A stretch of DNA of 64,000 bases from Meghimatium bilineatum. Its lineage: Eukaryota > Mollusca > Gastropoda > Stylommatophora > Philomycidae. Positions within the stretch are counted from its first letter, which is position 1; every line of letters starts with the position of its first letter. Where the stretch lies: positions 64,007,353 through 64,071,352 of the forward strand of contig CM067316.1 of assembly GCA_034231615.1 (NCBI GenBank). Direction: 5' to 3'. This document shows, one piece after another, positions 9,901 to 20,590 of this stretch. Below the pieces are notes generated by a model. The model was given only the letters and a program-made list of their open reading frames with translations, searched no databases and was not told where the DNA came from. The translations under genes and the position numbers were made by a program.

Positions 9901-12845
9901 AAGCAGTTCGGGTTCGTTCAAAGTCAACAGATGCATTCATAGCTTTAAATAATTCTTTGTATGCTTCTAGCCTTAAATCACTATGGCAAAACCATTGAGG
10001 TATTCTGAGAGCAGAAACCAAATATTGGCTACTGCATAATATATGCAAAGTTATAGTGAATGATACATGCATTTTATGTGTACACAGAAAGAAGAAACAT
10101 CTACTGAACACAGGATATCTGTATCCATATCACTAGTAGGCCAGACACATGTCACAATTGGTGCTCGCACTTTCTAATTGGTCACCTATTTGAAAACTAA
10201 CCGGTCCGTCCGAACTGCTTGACCTTTTGCCTTGTCTGTGTCTCTATCCACTTAGCAACAGATGCCCACAAAGTCAATATTTAATCTGTAAATATGTCAA
10301 TATTCTTCTTCTTCTTCAGCGTTCATTCTCAAACTCCCGTTGGATCTCCCTTGTAGCAAGACCATTGTCCTACTAGATTTCTAGCAGAATGTAGTCCAGA
10401 GAATGGAAATGCGTTGTGTCGCCGTTTTATTTGCCCAACACATCTGTCTTCGGTGGGATATGTCAATATTAAATTTATACTTTCTAACAAAGACATCAGA
10501 ATTACGTTTTACCGTATAGAAATATAGATTGTAAAGTTAACTTTGCATTACTGATTACTAATTTTGAAAAAAAGACAAAAACAATTCAAAAAAATAGCCA
10601 ATTTTCATGATGCCAAACACTTGAAAAGGGCTAAATTTGTCCTTTTGGCCCTAAAAAGGCCAATATGATAACCCTGCATTTCATGGCCAAGTTCCTGATT
10701 TAAAAAATGGCAAACAATAGCCAAATTTCAGAATAGTGTATAAAATACTAAAAACAAGCTGAATTTTCAAGAATTCTACCTTTCTACAAAGTGTAGACCT
10801 ATTACCTCTCTCCATTTATCAACATTCATTCATTGCCCAATGACAAATGTATTATTGCTAACTTGCGAACACAGAAGAAGAAGAATATTATTGCTAACTT
10901 GAATTTAGTTATCCGAATGTTATTTTGAGAATCTGAGCTTTCTCTAAACATAAAAACAATGAGGGTACTTTTGTACATAGTAAAATTCTACATCTTACAT
11001 TTCACTATGTAGTAACTGCATTTTCAGTTAAATTAAGGTCCCCGAGCCCATAGATAAGGAAGCAGTTTTTTAGCTGTTCAGATCCTCCTTCCCGTAGGAA
11101 ATAGGAACATGACTTTTAGTATTAGGAATTTAGCTAAAAGTTCTAATCATTCACTTTTCTATCTTGCGCAGCATACTTTTGGAGTCTGATATAATCACTG
11201 AGTGTTGATGGTTGCCTTGCCAGCCAAGTGAGAGATGCTGTGACTGCTTCTATTTCCATTCTCATACTCAATGTTGTAGTGGGGTATGCAACTGACTTCT
11301 CAGCTAATTTCTTGCCATTTTGGTAAGCAAACCCCAACCACACCTGTTTGTTTATTGTGTTACTGAGCAGTCTGTGTAAATTATCTTATCGTATGGCTTC
11401 GAGTGCTGCAGTATGAGTTCTTGGATCATTTCCTCTGTTCTGTTGGCAGCCCAGTCATCGCATTCTCTTCCCATCTGTATCACCACTGTTATCAATAACT
11501 TTCTCTTTTTGTGAAATGTCACCCATTCACAGCCTCTTCCCACTTTCTCCAGCTCACAAACTCTGAGTAGGTTATCTTCTGATTCTGCCATGCAGGACCT
11601 TCCTCTCTTAATACGCCTTCCTTTTGTGTTGTCTAGAGATTTGTGTAAGAGGTAATGATCATTATTGGCGACCTTGAAGTATTCTTTAACCTGAGCTATT
11701 TTATATCTTGATTTGATGCTCGGTATATCTAGGAGAAACCTCATGGTCATGATAGGTGTATCTCTTGTGTATCCTAGGACAATTCTCATGGCCTCGTTTT
11801 GAACTCTCTCTAGCCTATCCACCTACAAGATAAAAAAGTGTATGATCAGAACTGAATGTGTCACTCTTCTCAACAATGCACAGAGCATTACATGGATCTA
11901 CTGTCCAGGTCATGCTGGGTCAGGGGAAACGAAAGAGCTGATGTGTTGGCTGGTAAAGCCTTAGTAAACTGCACCAAGATAAGAAGCGACAGGATTGAAT
12001 TGATTAGAGCCATCATGGATACCCTACAAGAAGATGAGGAGAAAGTCGAATGAGACAATGTGCATATTCAGAGAATGGTAGAAATGGGAGTGACTAGAGG
12101 TGATGGGGGGAAGTGCTCACTCTCCAGAAAGATCAGAAGACTGGGCAACTGACTGGGACACTGAGCAAATACACTTTTAGATGGCTGATGGAACAGCAAG
12201 CAGAGCATATATGGGAATGCCCCCAGTGTTGTGTCGCTTGTTCCTAATCAAGAATCTAGCTGGAAGGTAAATAAAATCCCTCCTTTAACAACTTTCTATA
12301 AAAAGATCAACAACAAATATTTCATGCAAAAAATAGAATTTCACACAAATACTGAATGGCTGAGGATAGAAATGCTTGGAGAGCTTTTTGTGCTGTTGTC
12401 TCAAGTGTGACACCTCTACAACCCTGATGGGTATAAGCTCAAGTGTGACACCTCTACAACCCTGATGGGTATAAGCTCAAGTGTGACACCTCTACAACCC
12501 TGATGGGTATAAGCTCAAGTGTGACACCTCTACAACCCTGATGGGTATAAGCCTTTTTATTATTATTATTATTTTCTCATGTTTATATTTCCAGCATCTC
12601 TTTATTTTAAACATGGCAAGTGAGTTTATATTTTCATTATTTATTTTATTCAGGCAGAGTATGGTCAAGAATGCAAATCCTGCAAGACCATGTGCATGCC
12701 ATATCGTGTGGAGAGACTTAAGTGTTCAGTCTGTGGCCAGGAAGACTGCATATGTGTTAATAAACCATCACGGCACACAGATCCAAATAAGCCTCATCGT
12801 AGTGACCTCTGTGCTAAATGTAGAGCAGGTCTCCCATGCAAATAA
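6806..12845 (+). CDS. zar1: ZAR1-like zinc-binding protein, two exons
   Basis: Joined from 6806-6910 and 12654-12845 across a phase-0 GT-AG intron, giving 98 residues. The protein is nearly all the C-terminal 3CxxC domain of the zygote arrest (ZAR1/ZAR1L) family, which in vertebrates binds maternal mRNAs in oocytes and restrains their translation. Visible features: YGYFRCTPCGTKWESSHVYC (residues 10-29), then CxxC pairs C42/C45, C59/C62 and C88/C91, C67 and C69, H76, H83 and C97. The family signatures W22-E23-S24, PYRVE (51-55) and DPNKPHRSDLC (78-88) are present. Only about nine residues precede the domain, whereas vertebrate ZAR1 has a long N-terminal region. An in-frame TAA lies 27 bases before the ATG, so this start holds unless another exon splices in upstream. 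The intron is full of transposons; the coding sequence looks intact. Confidence 0.85.
7150..7690. repeat. Imperfect foldback (inverted repeat)
   Basis: The arms pair around a centre near 7430. The left arm has atagaagacctctg (about 7310), attgccatgatttcgatggt (7377) and acttgaagtc; the right arm has the reverse complements at 7440-7555. Outer parts also pair, including G- and C-homopolymers at 7187 and 7672. A non-autonomous foldback or MITE-like element is likely. No transposase. Confidence 0.65.
8678..8735 (-). repeat. GATCCAGC-family fragment
   Basis: Carries tggttggttgctgatccagc and tgccctttgacccaatgcc, opposite in orientation to the copy at 6473. Confidence 0.6.
10303..10465 (-). repeat. 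SINE-A copy
   Basis: Reads cttcttcagcgttcattctc, then gtagcaagaccattgtccta, aatgtagtccagagaatgga and gttttatttg. It has a small deletion near its 5' end. Confidence 0.85.
11141..11830 (-). mobile_element. 5'-inverted half of a LINE (RT thumb and RNase H N-terminal part)
   Basis: Minus-strand translation: VDRLERVQNEAMRIVLGYTR (end of the RT region), then PYDKIIYTDC (first RNase H aspartate; the usual TDGS now reads TDCS), a frameshift near 11344, MEIEAVTASLTWLARQ (second acidic residue) and, in another frame, IISDSKSMLRKIEK (third). Translation stops where the + strand segment starting at 11832 picks up the same gene. Together they form one inverted insertion. Confidence 0.75.
11832..12575 (+). 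mobile_element. 3' half of the same LINE, sense orientation
   Basis: Begins with a duplicate of about 20 bases of the other half's end (aaaagtg.atgat.agaac) and continues CVTLLNNAQSITWIYCPGHAG, then NERADVLAGKAL, the last RNase H motif. A degraded tail follows, then four 38-bp tandem units (12401-12552) and a (TTA)n tract, which I take as the LINE 3' terminus. Confidence 0.7.
12401..12552. repeat. 38-bp tandem repeat, 4 copies
   Basis: Unit starts tcaagtgtgacacctctaca and ends gatgggtataagc. Identical copies followed by (TTA)n; part of the LINE 3' end. Confidence 0.95.
12654..12845 (+). CDS. zar1: ZAR1-like exon 2 (terminal)
   Basis: 63 codons plus TAA after the acceptor tttattttattcag. Reads AEYGQECKSCKTMCMPYRVE, then LKCSVCGQEDCICVNK and HTDPNKPHRSDLCAKC, ending AGLPCK. 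Strong match to the C-terminal ZAR1 domain. Confidence 0.87.
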   Translation, partial: AEYGQECKSCKTMCMPYRVERLKCSVCGQEDCICVNKPSRHTDPNKPHRSDLCAKCRAGLPCK

Positions 12846-13012
12846 CATGAGAGTTTTAATGTACATTATTGTTTTATTGCATTCTTGAGCTTTGGAGTGT
12901 CTTTGTAGAACTTTGCAAATGTCGACTAATAACTCTCCAAGTATTCATTCATATTAAAAAAATTCTTTTCTTCTTATGTAATCATTATTTTTTTCTTCTT
13001 ATGTAATCATTA

Positions 13013-13175
13013 TTTTTTTCTTCTTTAGCGTTCATTCTCAATCTCCTGCTGGATCTGCCTTGTAGCAGGACCATGGTTCTACTAGATTTCCAGCAGAATG
13101 TAGTCCAGAGAATAGAAATGCGTTGTGTTGCCGTTTTATTTGCGCCAATGGTCTGACACATCCGTCTTCAGCAGA
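13013..13175 (-). repeat. SINE-A copy
   Basis: Full-length by comparison with 10303-10465. It begins after a duplicated ttcttcttatgtaatcatta stretch about 50 bp downstream of the last visible ZAR1-like 3' flank. Confidence 0.85.
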
Positions 13176-13637
13176 ATTATTTTTTTAAATTGAATTCACA
13201 TGCAAAGAAGCTGTATATCTCTGCACACATACCAGTAGCTTTTCAAATGAATTTTACATGTGTGATGTATTGGCTTTTCTCAGTTTATTTATTTGTAATA
13301 CTCAGATATTGTTTTGTACATGAAAATATGTATTAGATATGTTGATTATCTCTTTGCACACTGGACATATCCATAAGTTCCCAGATCTTCACTTCAGTAA
13401 ATCTCTCAGGATATAGCAGCTGATGGTTCCGCATCTGTTCAGAGATCTTATTTAAAATGTGTGTTAGGTGTTCTCTTATGGGCCATGCCTATCCTCATTC
13501 CCAAATTGTGCAATCAAAATATTTAGACATTTTGGAAAAGTGTTATTTACTACACTTTATTTTGGAATGTTTTATCAATATTTTCATGTATTATTCATAT
13601 ATTTTTATCAATATCTTTGTGCATGATTCATGTTTTC

Positions 13638-13905
13638 TTCGTCTGCGTTCACTCTCATATTCCTACAAATTAGTAGAATGTATTCGAGAGAACGGAATAC
13701 ACTGTGCCATAGTTTACAGCTTTTCCATGATATCTGCACCTTTTGGCCTGACACATCTGACTTCAGTGTGACTTCTGTGTCACTTTGATCATATATGGGA
13801 TAACTAACCCCATACCCATCCTCCTTAGCAGCCTTTTATAACATGCATGGGAGGTAAACAGTGTTGCTAATCTTTGCTGCACTTGTGGGCCTGGTGACAT
13901 GGATT
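13638..13905 (-). repeat. SINE-B copy
   Basis: Reads ttcttcgtctgcgttcactc through tggcctgacacatctgactt to ataacatgcatgggagg. Full length, diverged. Confidence 0.8.
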
Positions 13906-13918
13906 ATATATAAGAAAC

Positions 13919-14300
13919 CTATTTATCTAATCTATTGTCTTTTCCCTGCTTATGCTGTAAGCCGTTGCAGGGTTGAATAACGATCGGTATTCGCTCTATG
14001 GCACGTTTGGTCGCTTGATAAGCAGTAATACCATGCTGTGTCAGAATGTTGGTAAAGACTTCAATCCACCTTCTTCTTAGTCTTCCTTTGTATCTTGATG
14101 TTTTCATTTTCATGTTGTATGCTCTTATCTTGGGTATGAAAGAAGCCAAACTTTTTTTTTTTAATTTATTTAATATTTTCTTTAATAATTCTGCATTTAT
14201 GGTACTGTAATATTGAAAGCCACACTCCAAATCAAACAGTTTTTGATAATAAATCAAGCTTCTACTGACCGTTACCATTTGAAGATTTTGTACCAGCTTA
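13919..14300 (-). pseudogene. LINE C-terminal fragment (RTE/L1-like)
   Basis: Minus-strand reading contains YKGRLRRRWIEVFTNIL and TAYQATKRAIERI, as in the copies at 1-415 and 19330-19745. It ends near 13919 with KDNRLDK then a stop. Confidence 0.6.
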
Positions 14301-14394
14301 GGGAGATGCTCCTTATACCTCAGCAATTGAATCAAAAATATCTCATTCATCTACTGTAAGTTTTGTTGTCATGAAATATTATCCAGTTGTGTTG

Positions 14395-14568
14395 CATGAT
14401 GCCATGGTGTACCTCTCTGCCTGGTATCTCCGACTTCAGCATCAGTGCTTGCTTGTGCATGACTGTGTTCCTGCTCAATGTTGACGATGGTCTGGCCAAT
14501 CTTAGCTTTCAGCCTCTGTTGGCTAAACTAAGTTATGTCTCCACTTCAAGAAGTTGGCCTCAATGGGG
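14395..14568 (-). mobile_element. Solo 5' end of the 4-kb LINE family
   Basis: Reverse complement starts ccccattgaggcc and follows the 5' UTR of the element ending at 60339 (aagtgg, ggctaaactaag, aggctgaaagctaag blocks). No 3' part follows. Confidence 0.6.
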
Positions 14569-14835
14569 ATTCACTGTGATGAAATAGGAGATATCCCTGG
14601 TATAGTCCTTAAGCCATTTAATTTGTGCTCAGGAGATTATGGGTTCATATTCAGGTCGCATCATCTTATTTGCAAAGTTAATTTTTTTGTAGATTCCTGG
14701 AGAATATCCCTGAAGCTGCGAGTTATGTGCTGTGAGTGGTCATTTTGGTAGGATGCACACCTCTCCGTTTTAAGAGATGAGGTACATACTGGGTAATCAG
14801 AGTAAAATGAAGTCAATCCTCTAAGCCTTTTCAAT

Positions 14836-14920
14836 CTTTCAACCAATGAAAGAGCAAACATCATAGCATTCAACCAATGAAAGAGCAAACATCATAGCAT
14901 TCAACCAATGAAAGAGCAAA
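14836..14920. repeat. 31-bp tandem repeat, 2.7 copies
   Basis: Unit ttcaaccaatgaaagagcaa plus acatcatagca. Confidence 0.9.
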
Positions 14921-14984
14921 AAGACTTGCATTTAATGCATCTAGTATCTGAATTGAGGATAGAAAAGAAAATGCTGCAGTTACA

Positions 14985-15350
14985 CAAGTACTTGTTAGAT
15001 GTAGACACTGCAGTAGATGAAAGTGTGTTGTCTCTTGAAAGATCAGAAGTACCAACAACAGGCTGGGACACTGAGCTTATATACTTTAAAATGGCTGACA
15101 GAATGGCAACAGAACACTTCTGACAGGTAGGAGCAGCCTACGCCCCAGACCTGGCCCAAATTACCCATCCTATCAGTACTCAAACAAATTACCCATCCTG
15201 TCAGTACTCAAACAAATTACCCATCCTGTCAGTACTCAAACAAATTACCCATCCTATCAGTACTCAAACAAATTACCCATCCTATCAGTACTCAATTATT
15301 GTAACTTCTGATCCATGATGCTTCTAAAAAAATAATACAAGTGTTTATTT
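14985..15350 (+). mobile_element. LINE 3' fragment, same family as 11832-12575
   Basis: Shares gaaagatcagaag, gctgggacactgagc and atggctga with 12130-12190. It is followed by its own minisatellite (15157-15295), just as the 11.8 kb copy is followed by a 38-bp array. Confidence 0.5.
15157..15295. repeat. 28-bp tandem repeat, about 5 copies
   Basis: Unit caaattacccatcctatcag plus tactcaaa, with a tat/tgt variant. Confidence 0.95.
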
Positions 15351-15623
15351 CAAGCCTGGTCTAGAACCCCATAACTCAATTATTATAAATGTACCGGGTA
15401 TATGTTTCTAAATATGTCAATGTCCACAAGCGGGAAAAAAAATGTAGATGTACACATTGAGTAACATTAACATGTATAATTTAGATTTCAGATTAATTTT
15501 TTTTTCATCTGGCCCACGACTAGCTGTGTATTTCTGTATCTGATCCTTGGATAAAAAATGGCATTAGTAGGACTAGAAGTCGGCAGAATTAAAGGAGTGT
15601 ATAAATAATGTGCTGCAGGAGCT

Positions 15624-15855
15624 TTTAGCGGCATACTCTTTGATTTAGTGGTGCAGATTCAGTCCCTCTCTGTTTGCATGGAGGGAATTCATATGACACT
15701 TTTAGCGGCATACTCTTTGATTTAGTGGTGCAGATTCAGTCCCTCTCTGTTTGCATGGAGGGAATTCATATGACACTTTTAGCGGCATACTCTTTGATTT
15801 AGTGGTGCAGATTCAGTCCCTCTCTGTTTGCATGGAGGGAATTCATGTTGATTCA
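15624..15855. repeat. 77-bp tandem repeat, 3 copies
   Basis: Unit starts tttagcggcatactctttga and includes ctctgtttgcatggaggg. Copies are identical; the last is slightly short. Confidence 0.95.
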
Positions 15856-15944
15856 TAGCTAGTAATCAGGAATTTAACCTTTTTTTAAAAAAGTTAGATA
15901 ACATTTTATCCAGACTTGAAAAATTTGTATAATTATATTATATT

Positions 15945-16145
15945 AAAAGATATGACACCTTGCTGAAGACTATACTGAAGGTAGAATCAATAGGGGGCAA
16001 GCAAGAGGTTATCCAGAGATACAAGTGGAAGAGAAACTTCACAAGAAGGACAGGTTACAGTCTAGCAGAGTGCACCATCAAAGCAAGTTGGGGGTCCATT
16101 GCAGCTAACCTTTGTTGTGGAGACGGTACTTAATGATGATAATTA
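15945..16145 (+). pseudogene. RTE-like LINE 3' end
   Basis: Encodes GYSLAECTIKASWGSIAANL followed by CCGDGT and stops, a characteristic LINE C-terminus, and ends with aatgatgataat. The same end occurs in reverse at 55426-55900. Confidence 0.65.
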
Positions 16146-16592
16146 TATTAAAGATTGTTTGTATGATGGAGTTCATTCTCATAATCCCAATCATTCACTC
16201 TTGTAGTGCGCTACATTAGAGGTAACAAGTGGAAATGATAGGACATAATTTCAGAAAGATGCCTGACAACATAAATACACTCTCTAGGCTGGAACCAGCA
16301 GAAAAAAGAGGAGGGAAACTGAGGAAAAACCTGATGAAGAACAGTGGAGGAAAAGACTAAATCAACTGGCACTTTGTGGACAACTGATGAAGAGGGCAAT
16401 GCTGCTAAAAAATCATTGAAGAGACGGCCCTCTGCTCCACAGGGAACTGAAGTGAAATCAATAGTTCAGGTAATCCTGCAACCACGACCTCTAAGAATAT
16501 AACTAGTTTAATATTATTTTTTAAATGCAGCTGACAGATAACTAAACATGAGTCTGAGCGGTCAATATGACATTATTTCAGTTATCTCTCTT

Positions 16593-17430
16593 TGTTTGTA
16601 GATTGAAACGGCATTGAGGATTAACTTTCGTGCACTCAGGTCACCCCCATACACACTCCAACCCTCACAATACAGTGGCATGCCTCCTGCTGAGAGCACC
16701 ACTCATATCATATAACTCCATACCTTCAAGTGATAATCCCCAAATATATCAACTTTGTCAATATGACGATGTGAGTGGTATTTGAACCCACAATCTCTTG
16801 AACACAATATGTGAATGACTTAACCACTATGCCAGTGGTTTATAGATATTATGTCTAATGTTTATAGATATTAAACTAAACATATTCTTGACCTGTTATA
16901 AAAAATATGTAGGTAAGTAATTTTAATATTTTTTAAATATAAAAAGTGTTCAATATGTAGCAGTTCTATGTGAGTTCTGCAGTTTTATGTGACTCCATGA
17001 ATATGTTGCTAAAATACAAACATAATGTCTATCATAAAGTATACTATTTTTGAATAATACATGAACTATACTATTACTGGATAATACCTGAACCATACTA
17101 TTATTGAATATCTGTTATCATAGAGGCATGTCTCATCATGTGCTTGTACCACTGGATTTTACAAAGTTTCACCATTGTTCTCATTGAACCACTAATACAT
17201 TAATTCTATCATACACTGACAACTGAATAGGTTATACTACCAATTTTTAAAACACTAGCCTATTTGTTGATATGTTACATATTACATATATATATATATT
17301 GTTATAGATAATACTAGTCTACAAAAGGTACGGGAGGGGGGGGGGTGTGTGTGTGTGTTTCTGTAAAATAAAATCAACAAGAATCTAATGGGGAAAAACA
17401 GAAATTGCAGTGAAAATGACCTTTTCTTAA
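16593..17430. repeat. 830-bp duplicated segment, copy 1
   Basis: Nearly identical to 23574-24398 in the same orientation, differing by a few substitutions and by microsatellite lengths (TA, G and GT runs near 17287-17360). It contains a tRNA-derived SINE. Confidence 0.97.
16771..16837 (-). repeat. tRNA-derived SINE head
   Basis: Reverse complement has an A-box-like tggcatagtggttaag and a B-box-like gggttcaaatacc, with tRNA-like spacing. Present again at 23752-23818 inside the duplicate. Confidence 0.6.
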
Positions 17431-17740
17431 TTGTAAACCCCTTCCTTATTGAAAGACATATTTATGGCTGTGCCTACATTCGCTTATAAATTGTATATAC
17501 TATATTTCATGTTATAGGCAAACACTTACCTATATATGTTGCATATTTATCCATATATATGTATCACTTGCCTACATATCCTTGTCAATGTTATCTGAGT
17601 ATTAACTCTGTTAAGATAGTTGTCCATTTTATCCTTTTTCTATCCTTTATGCTTTCTCTAAGAAATTGTCTCCAGACATAGAAAACACACATTTCAGAAG
17701 ATTAGGAATAGTTTGTCATCAACATCTATTTGAAAATGTT

Positions 17741-17962
17741 ATTTTTCTAGCTCACTGGATTCATCTTGTCTAATGTTGTGCAGAATGCTTTCATTTCTAG
17801 CTCACTGGATTCATCTTGTCTAATGTTGTGCAGAATGCTTTCATTTCTAGCTCACTGGATTCATCTTGTCTAATGTTGTGCAGAATGCTTTCATTTCTAG
17901 CTCACTGGATTCATCTTGTCTAATGTTGTGCAGAATGCTTTCATTTCTGGCTCACTGGATTG
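17741..17962. repeat. 50-bp tandem repeat, 4.4 copies
   Basis: Unit starts ctcactggattcatcttgtc and ends ctttcatttctag. Identical except in the last partial copy. Confidence 0.95.
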
Positions 17963-17969
17963 ATTAATC

Positions 17970-18135
17970 TAGTCTTTTTCTTCAGTGTTCATTCTCAAAC
18001 TCCCACTGAATCTCACTAGTAGCAGGATCATTGTTGCTACCAGATTTCCAGCAGGATGTAATCCAGAGAATGAAAATGCGTTGTATTGCCGATTTATTTG
18101 TGCAAATAGTCCGACACATCCATTTTTGGCAGAAA
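17970..18135 (-). repeat. SINE-A copy
   Basis: Reads tcttcagtgttcattctcaa through aggatgtaatccagagaatg to gtccgacacatccat. Confidence 0.8.
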
Positions 18136-18580
18136 TAATTATCTGATTTTGTACAGAAAGCTTTCATATCTGGTGCTCTGGCTCCAGTAGGGATCTGCAG
18201 TCTGTGAATATAGCTATCTTCTGTGATCTTTGTCAGTTCTGGTTCGGTAAGAACTTTCACTACATGATGTAATGCGACTGTTTGCTCTAAAATTACAGAT
18301 GTATTTCCCGGTTGGAAACGTTTAGACATTGTCTTGGAGTCTTATGTGTGCCACCTCTGCAATTCAATGCTGTGCCCCTCCCCTTCAGATCCATCAATGT
18401 AAACATATGTCCATTCTTTAGGTCTGCATTTGTCAATGTATTACATTCTTCAGTTTTGTCAATGTGTTTTAATCTGTCATCTCTACCAAGAAGAGAGGGA
18501 GAAAATATGGCCTACTGAGATGACACTGCTTCCAGACTTGACGGGTTCTATGGATAACCTGAAACGAATCACACAATTCA
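18136..18580. other. No gene recognised
   Basis: Open frames here match no family I recognise, and I see no clear repeat. Confidence 0.4.
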
Positions 18581-18750
18581 TTGAAGCTATTGGCACTGTA
18601 ACCTGATATCTGACTGAAGCTATTGGCACTGTAACCTGATATCTGACTGAAGCTATTGGCACTGTAATCTGATATCTGACTGAAGCTATTGGCACTGTAA
18701 CCTGATATCTGACTGAAGCTATTGGCACTGTAACCTGATATCTGACTGAA
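18581..18750. repeat. 33-bp tandem repeat, about 5 copies
   Basis: Unit ctgaagctattggcactgta plus acctgatatctga. The period is a multiple of 3, so ORFs across it read an 11-residue repeat. Not taken as a gene. Confidence 0.95.
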
Positions 18751-19049
18751 GAACAATGAAGAAGAAGAATGTATTTTAATACAGACTTAATTTTTGCCAA
18801 TGTTTTTGAATAGATACCAACATTTATTGAGTTTATTACATTTCATTCAAGTGCAGAACATGACATTACATGTGATATTTTCTTGTTTCCACACAACTTA
18901 TGTTTGTTTATTTATTTTGGTTGGTTTGTGTTGATTTCCAAAAACTATGAATCATGAAGCTCGTGTACAATGGATGTATTTTTAATACCTTTCTTTCATT
19001 CTTCGCTGTAGGGGGCCTGTGTCATGCTTCGAGACAAAATCTTCTACTG

Positions 19050-19215
19050 AGTGAGGGTCTATAGGCCTATGTGTATGTAGATGTAGGTCTGTATGTGGAT
19101 TTATATGTGTATGTAGGTGTAGATGTATAGGCCAATGTGTATGTAGGTATATATGTGTATGTAGATGTGGATCTATATGTGTCTGTAGATGTGGATCTAT
19201 ATGTGTATGTGGATG
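19050..19215. repeat. Degenerate TATGTGTATGTAGATG minisatellite
   Basis: Irregular 12-24 base units rich in atgtgtatgtag and gtagatgtgg. Minus-strand ORFs rich in H and T merely read it. Confidence 0.85.
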
Positions 19216-19329
19216 CATAATTTTGTGCAGACTTCCAATCATATACAAAATCAGTAACCATTTTTTGCTTCCAAAAATGTATCCCCATGGAAACCAAAAG
19301 GCAAATCATAAATTCAATCTTCACAGCGA

Positions 19330-19745
19330 CATTGTATCACTGCTAGAGATATGGACATTAACTAGAAAACAAGGGACAAAGCTTACTACATGTGAAATGA
19401 GAAGTCTAAAAAAGCAACAAACAGAAAAAGAAATCATGTTAGCGATGAAGATATTACAAGAACTGTGGAAACAACGTCTGTGAGCAAATTTATTGAAAAA
19501 CAGGTATTGAAATGGTTTGGTCACTTAATGAGAATCAATCCTTATTCGCCAGCAGTAATAGCACACATCACGAAAATAGAAACAACAAGATGCAGAAGAA
19601 GACCAAGAAGAAGGTGGATTGAAGGAGACGTCACAATATTACTGCATATCAAATAACTAAATGTGCCATAGTCCAAAAATATAACGCCATTCAGTTATAT
19701 GATTACTGGCAGCAAAAGCAGAGAATAGACAATCGATAAAGCCAT
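19330..19745 (+). pseudogene. LINE C-terminal fragment (RTE/L1-like)
   Basis: Contains FIEKQVLKWFGHLMRINPYS and RRRPRRRWIEGDV, then degraded YNAIQLYDYWQQKQRIDNR before a stop. Confidence 0.7.
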
Positions 19746-20590
19746 TTTGTGGTTTCAATCTTGACCAGGTCATCCATATCACGACATAGTTTCAATGCGG
19801 TTTAGATATCGTCTAGTGTCACCCAACAACTTCTTGCCAAATCTAACGTGACCGATTCTGTCTCATTTCTAGAAAAATATTATAATAAGGCTCCTAATCC
19901 ATCATGGCTCTATGGGTGCTACACTGGAGACAGCACAAAAAAGGCATCCAAACATCTCTGTCCTAAGTCATTCGTAGGAGTGTCGAAAAATCGCGCCCAG
20001 ACTATTTCGTGATGTTATCAATCCACGATTTTCTCTGGTCTTCGTTTTCTACCCCCACCATCCCCAGAAAGATATCTGTACAAAATAAAAGGGGCGATGA
20101 TCAGACAGAAGGGGAAAAACTAGCCAATAATCTTCTTTGTTGATAATAACTTTAAGACATTTCATGTGGATCTAGTAGAGAATATAAAAAAATATGAAAG
20201 CATTTAAAAAAGAAAACAACAATATTGTAGATGCAAAAACATAGTTTTTATATGTATTGTTTATTTGATTTCAAATCATTAATGGTAATGCTGTCTATGG
20301 GAGTACTTGCGAGTGTGCGTGTTTGTGGATTTGGTATAAATAAGCTTAATTTGTTCCCGTCTGTTTCAGACAGCATCGTTAGTTTTGTGGCAGCCAATTA
20401 GATTCTTGTGTGAAACCTCGCGTTCTTGCTATCTGTGAAATATGTATATCTGTGTATTGATTGTCTAATAACATGTTATTGGATGAAGACTTCAGCAAAT
20501 GTGGAGAACGGGAGACAAATGAGGGAATGTCTGTTATGCGCAAAGGGAAGTAAGTATATTTTCTGGCGTGATGCAAAAGTAAACAGAACT
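19746..20590. other. No gene recognised
   Basis: Mixed AT-rich sequence with a short MNLA-like word context but no supportable exon, RNA or repeat boundary. Confidence 0.4.

Larger units (their letters stand above)
8041..10676. mobile_element. hAT-like DNA transposon relic
   Basis: The left end begins cagggttgccagatttaac and the right end is the inverse of cagggttatcatattggcc, a TIR style typical of hAT elements. Subterminal regions share aaaatgcca and atagccaattt words. Minus-strand fragments near 9854-10111 (PQWFCHSDLRLEAYKELF) and 9199-9690 could be transposase remains, but I see no intact domain. Flanking 8-mers (aatcagat, catttcat) do not match well, so the ends are tentative. SINE-A and a LINE fragment lie inside. 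Confidence 0.45.

Noticed and set aside
14570-14660. Another tRNA-derived SINE (gggttcatattca)
   Set aside because: The B-box-like word is present but no convincing A box or second copy was found.
16771-16837. tRNA gene
   Set aside because: Only A- and B-box-like words remain and no cloverleaf is seen; better explained as a tRNA-derived SINE, as at 54300-54500 and 6065-6175.
12401-18750. CRISPR array
   Set aside because: The regular repeats here are contiguous tandem units without unique spacers, in a eukaryotic setting.
18469-18800. Minus-strand ORFs with an 11-residue repeat (QISGYSANSFS)
   Set aside because: Produced by a 33-bp tandem repeat whose period is a multiple of 3.
18982-19324. 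Minus-strand ORFs rich in histidine and threonine
   Set aside because: Low-complexity reading of the TATGTGTATGTAG minisatellite.
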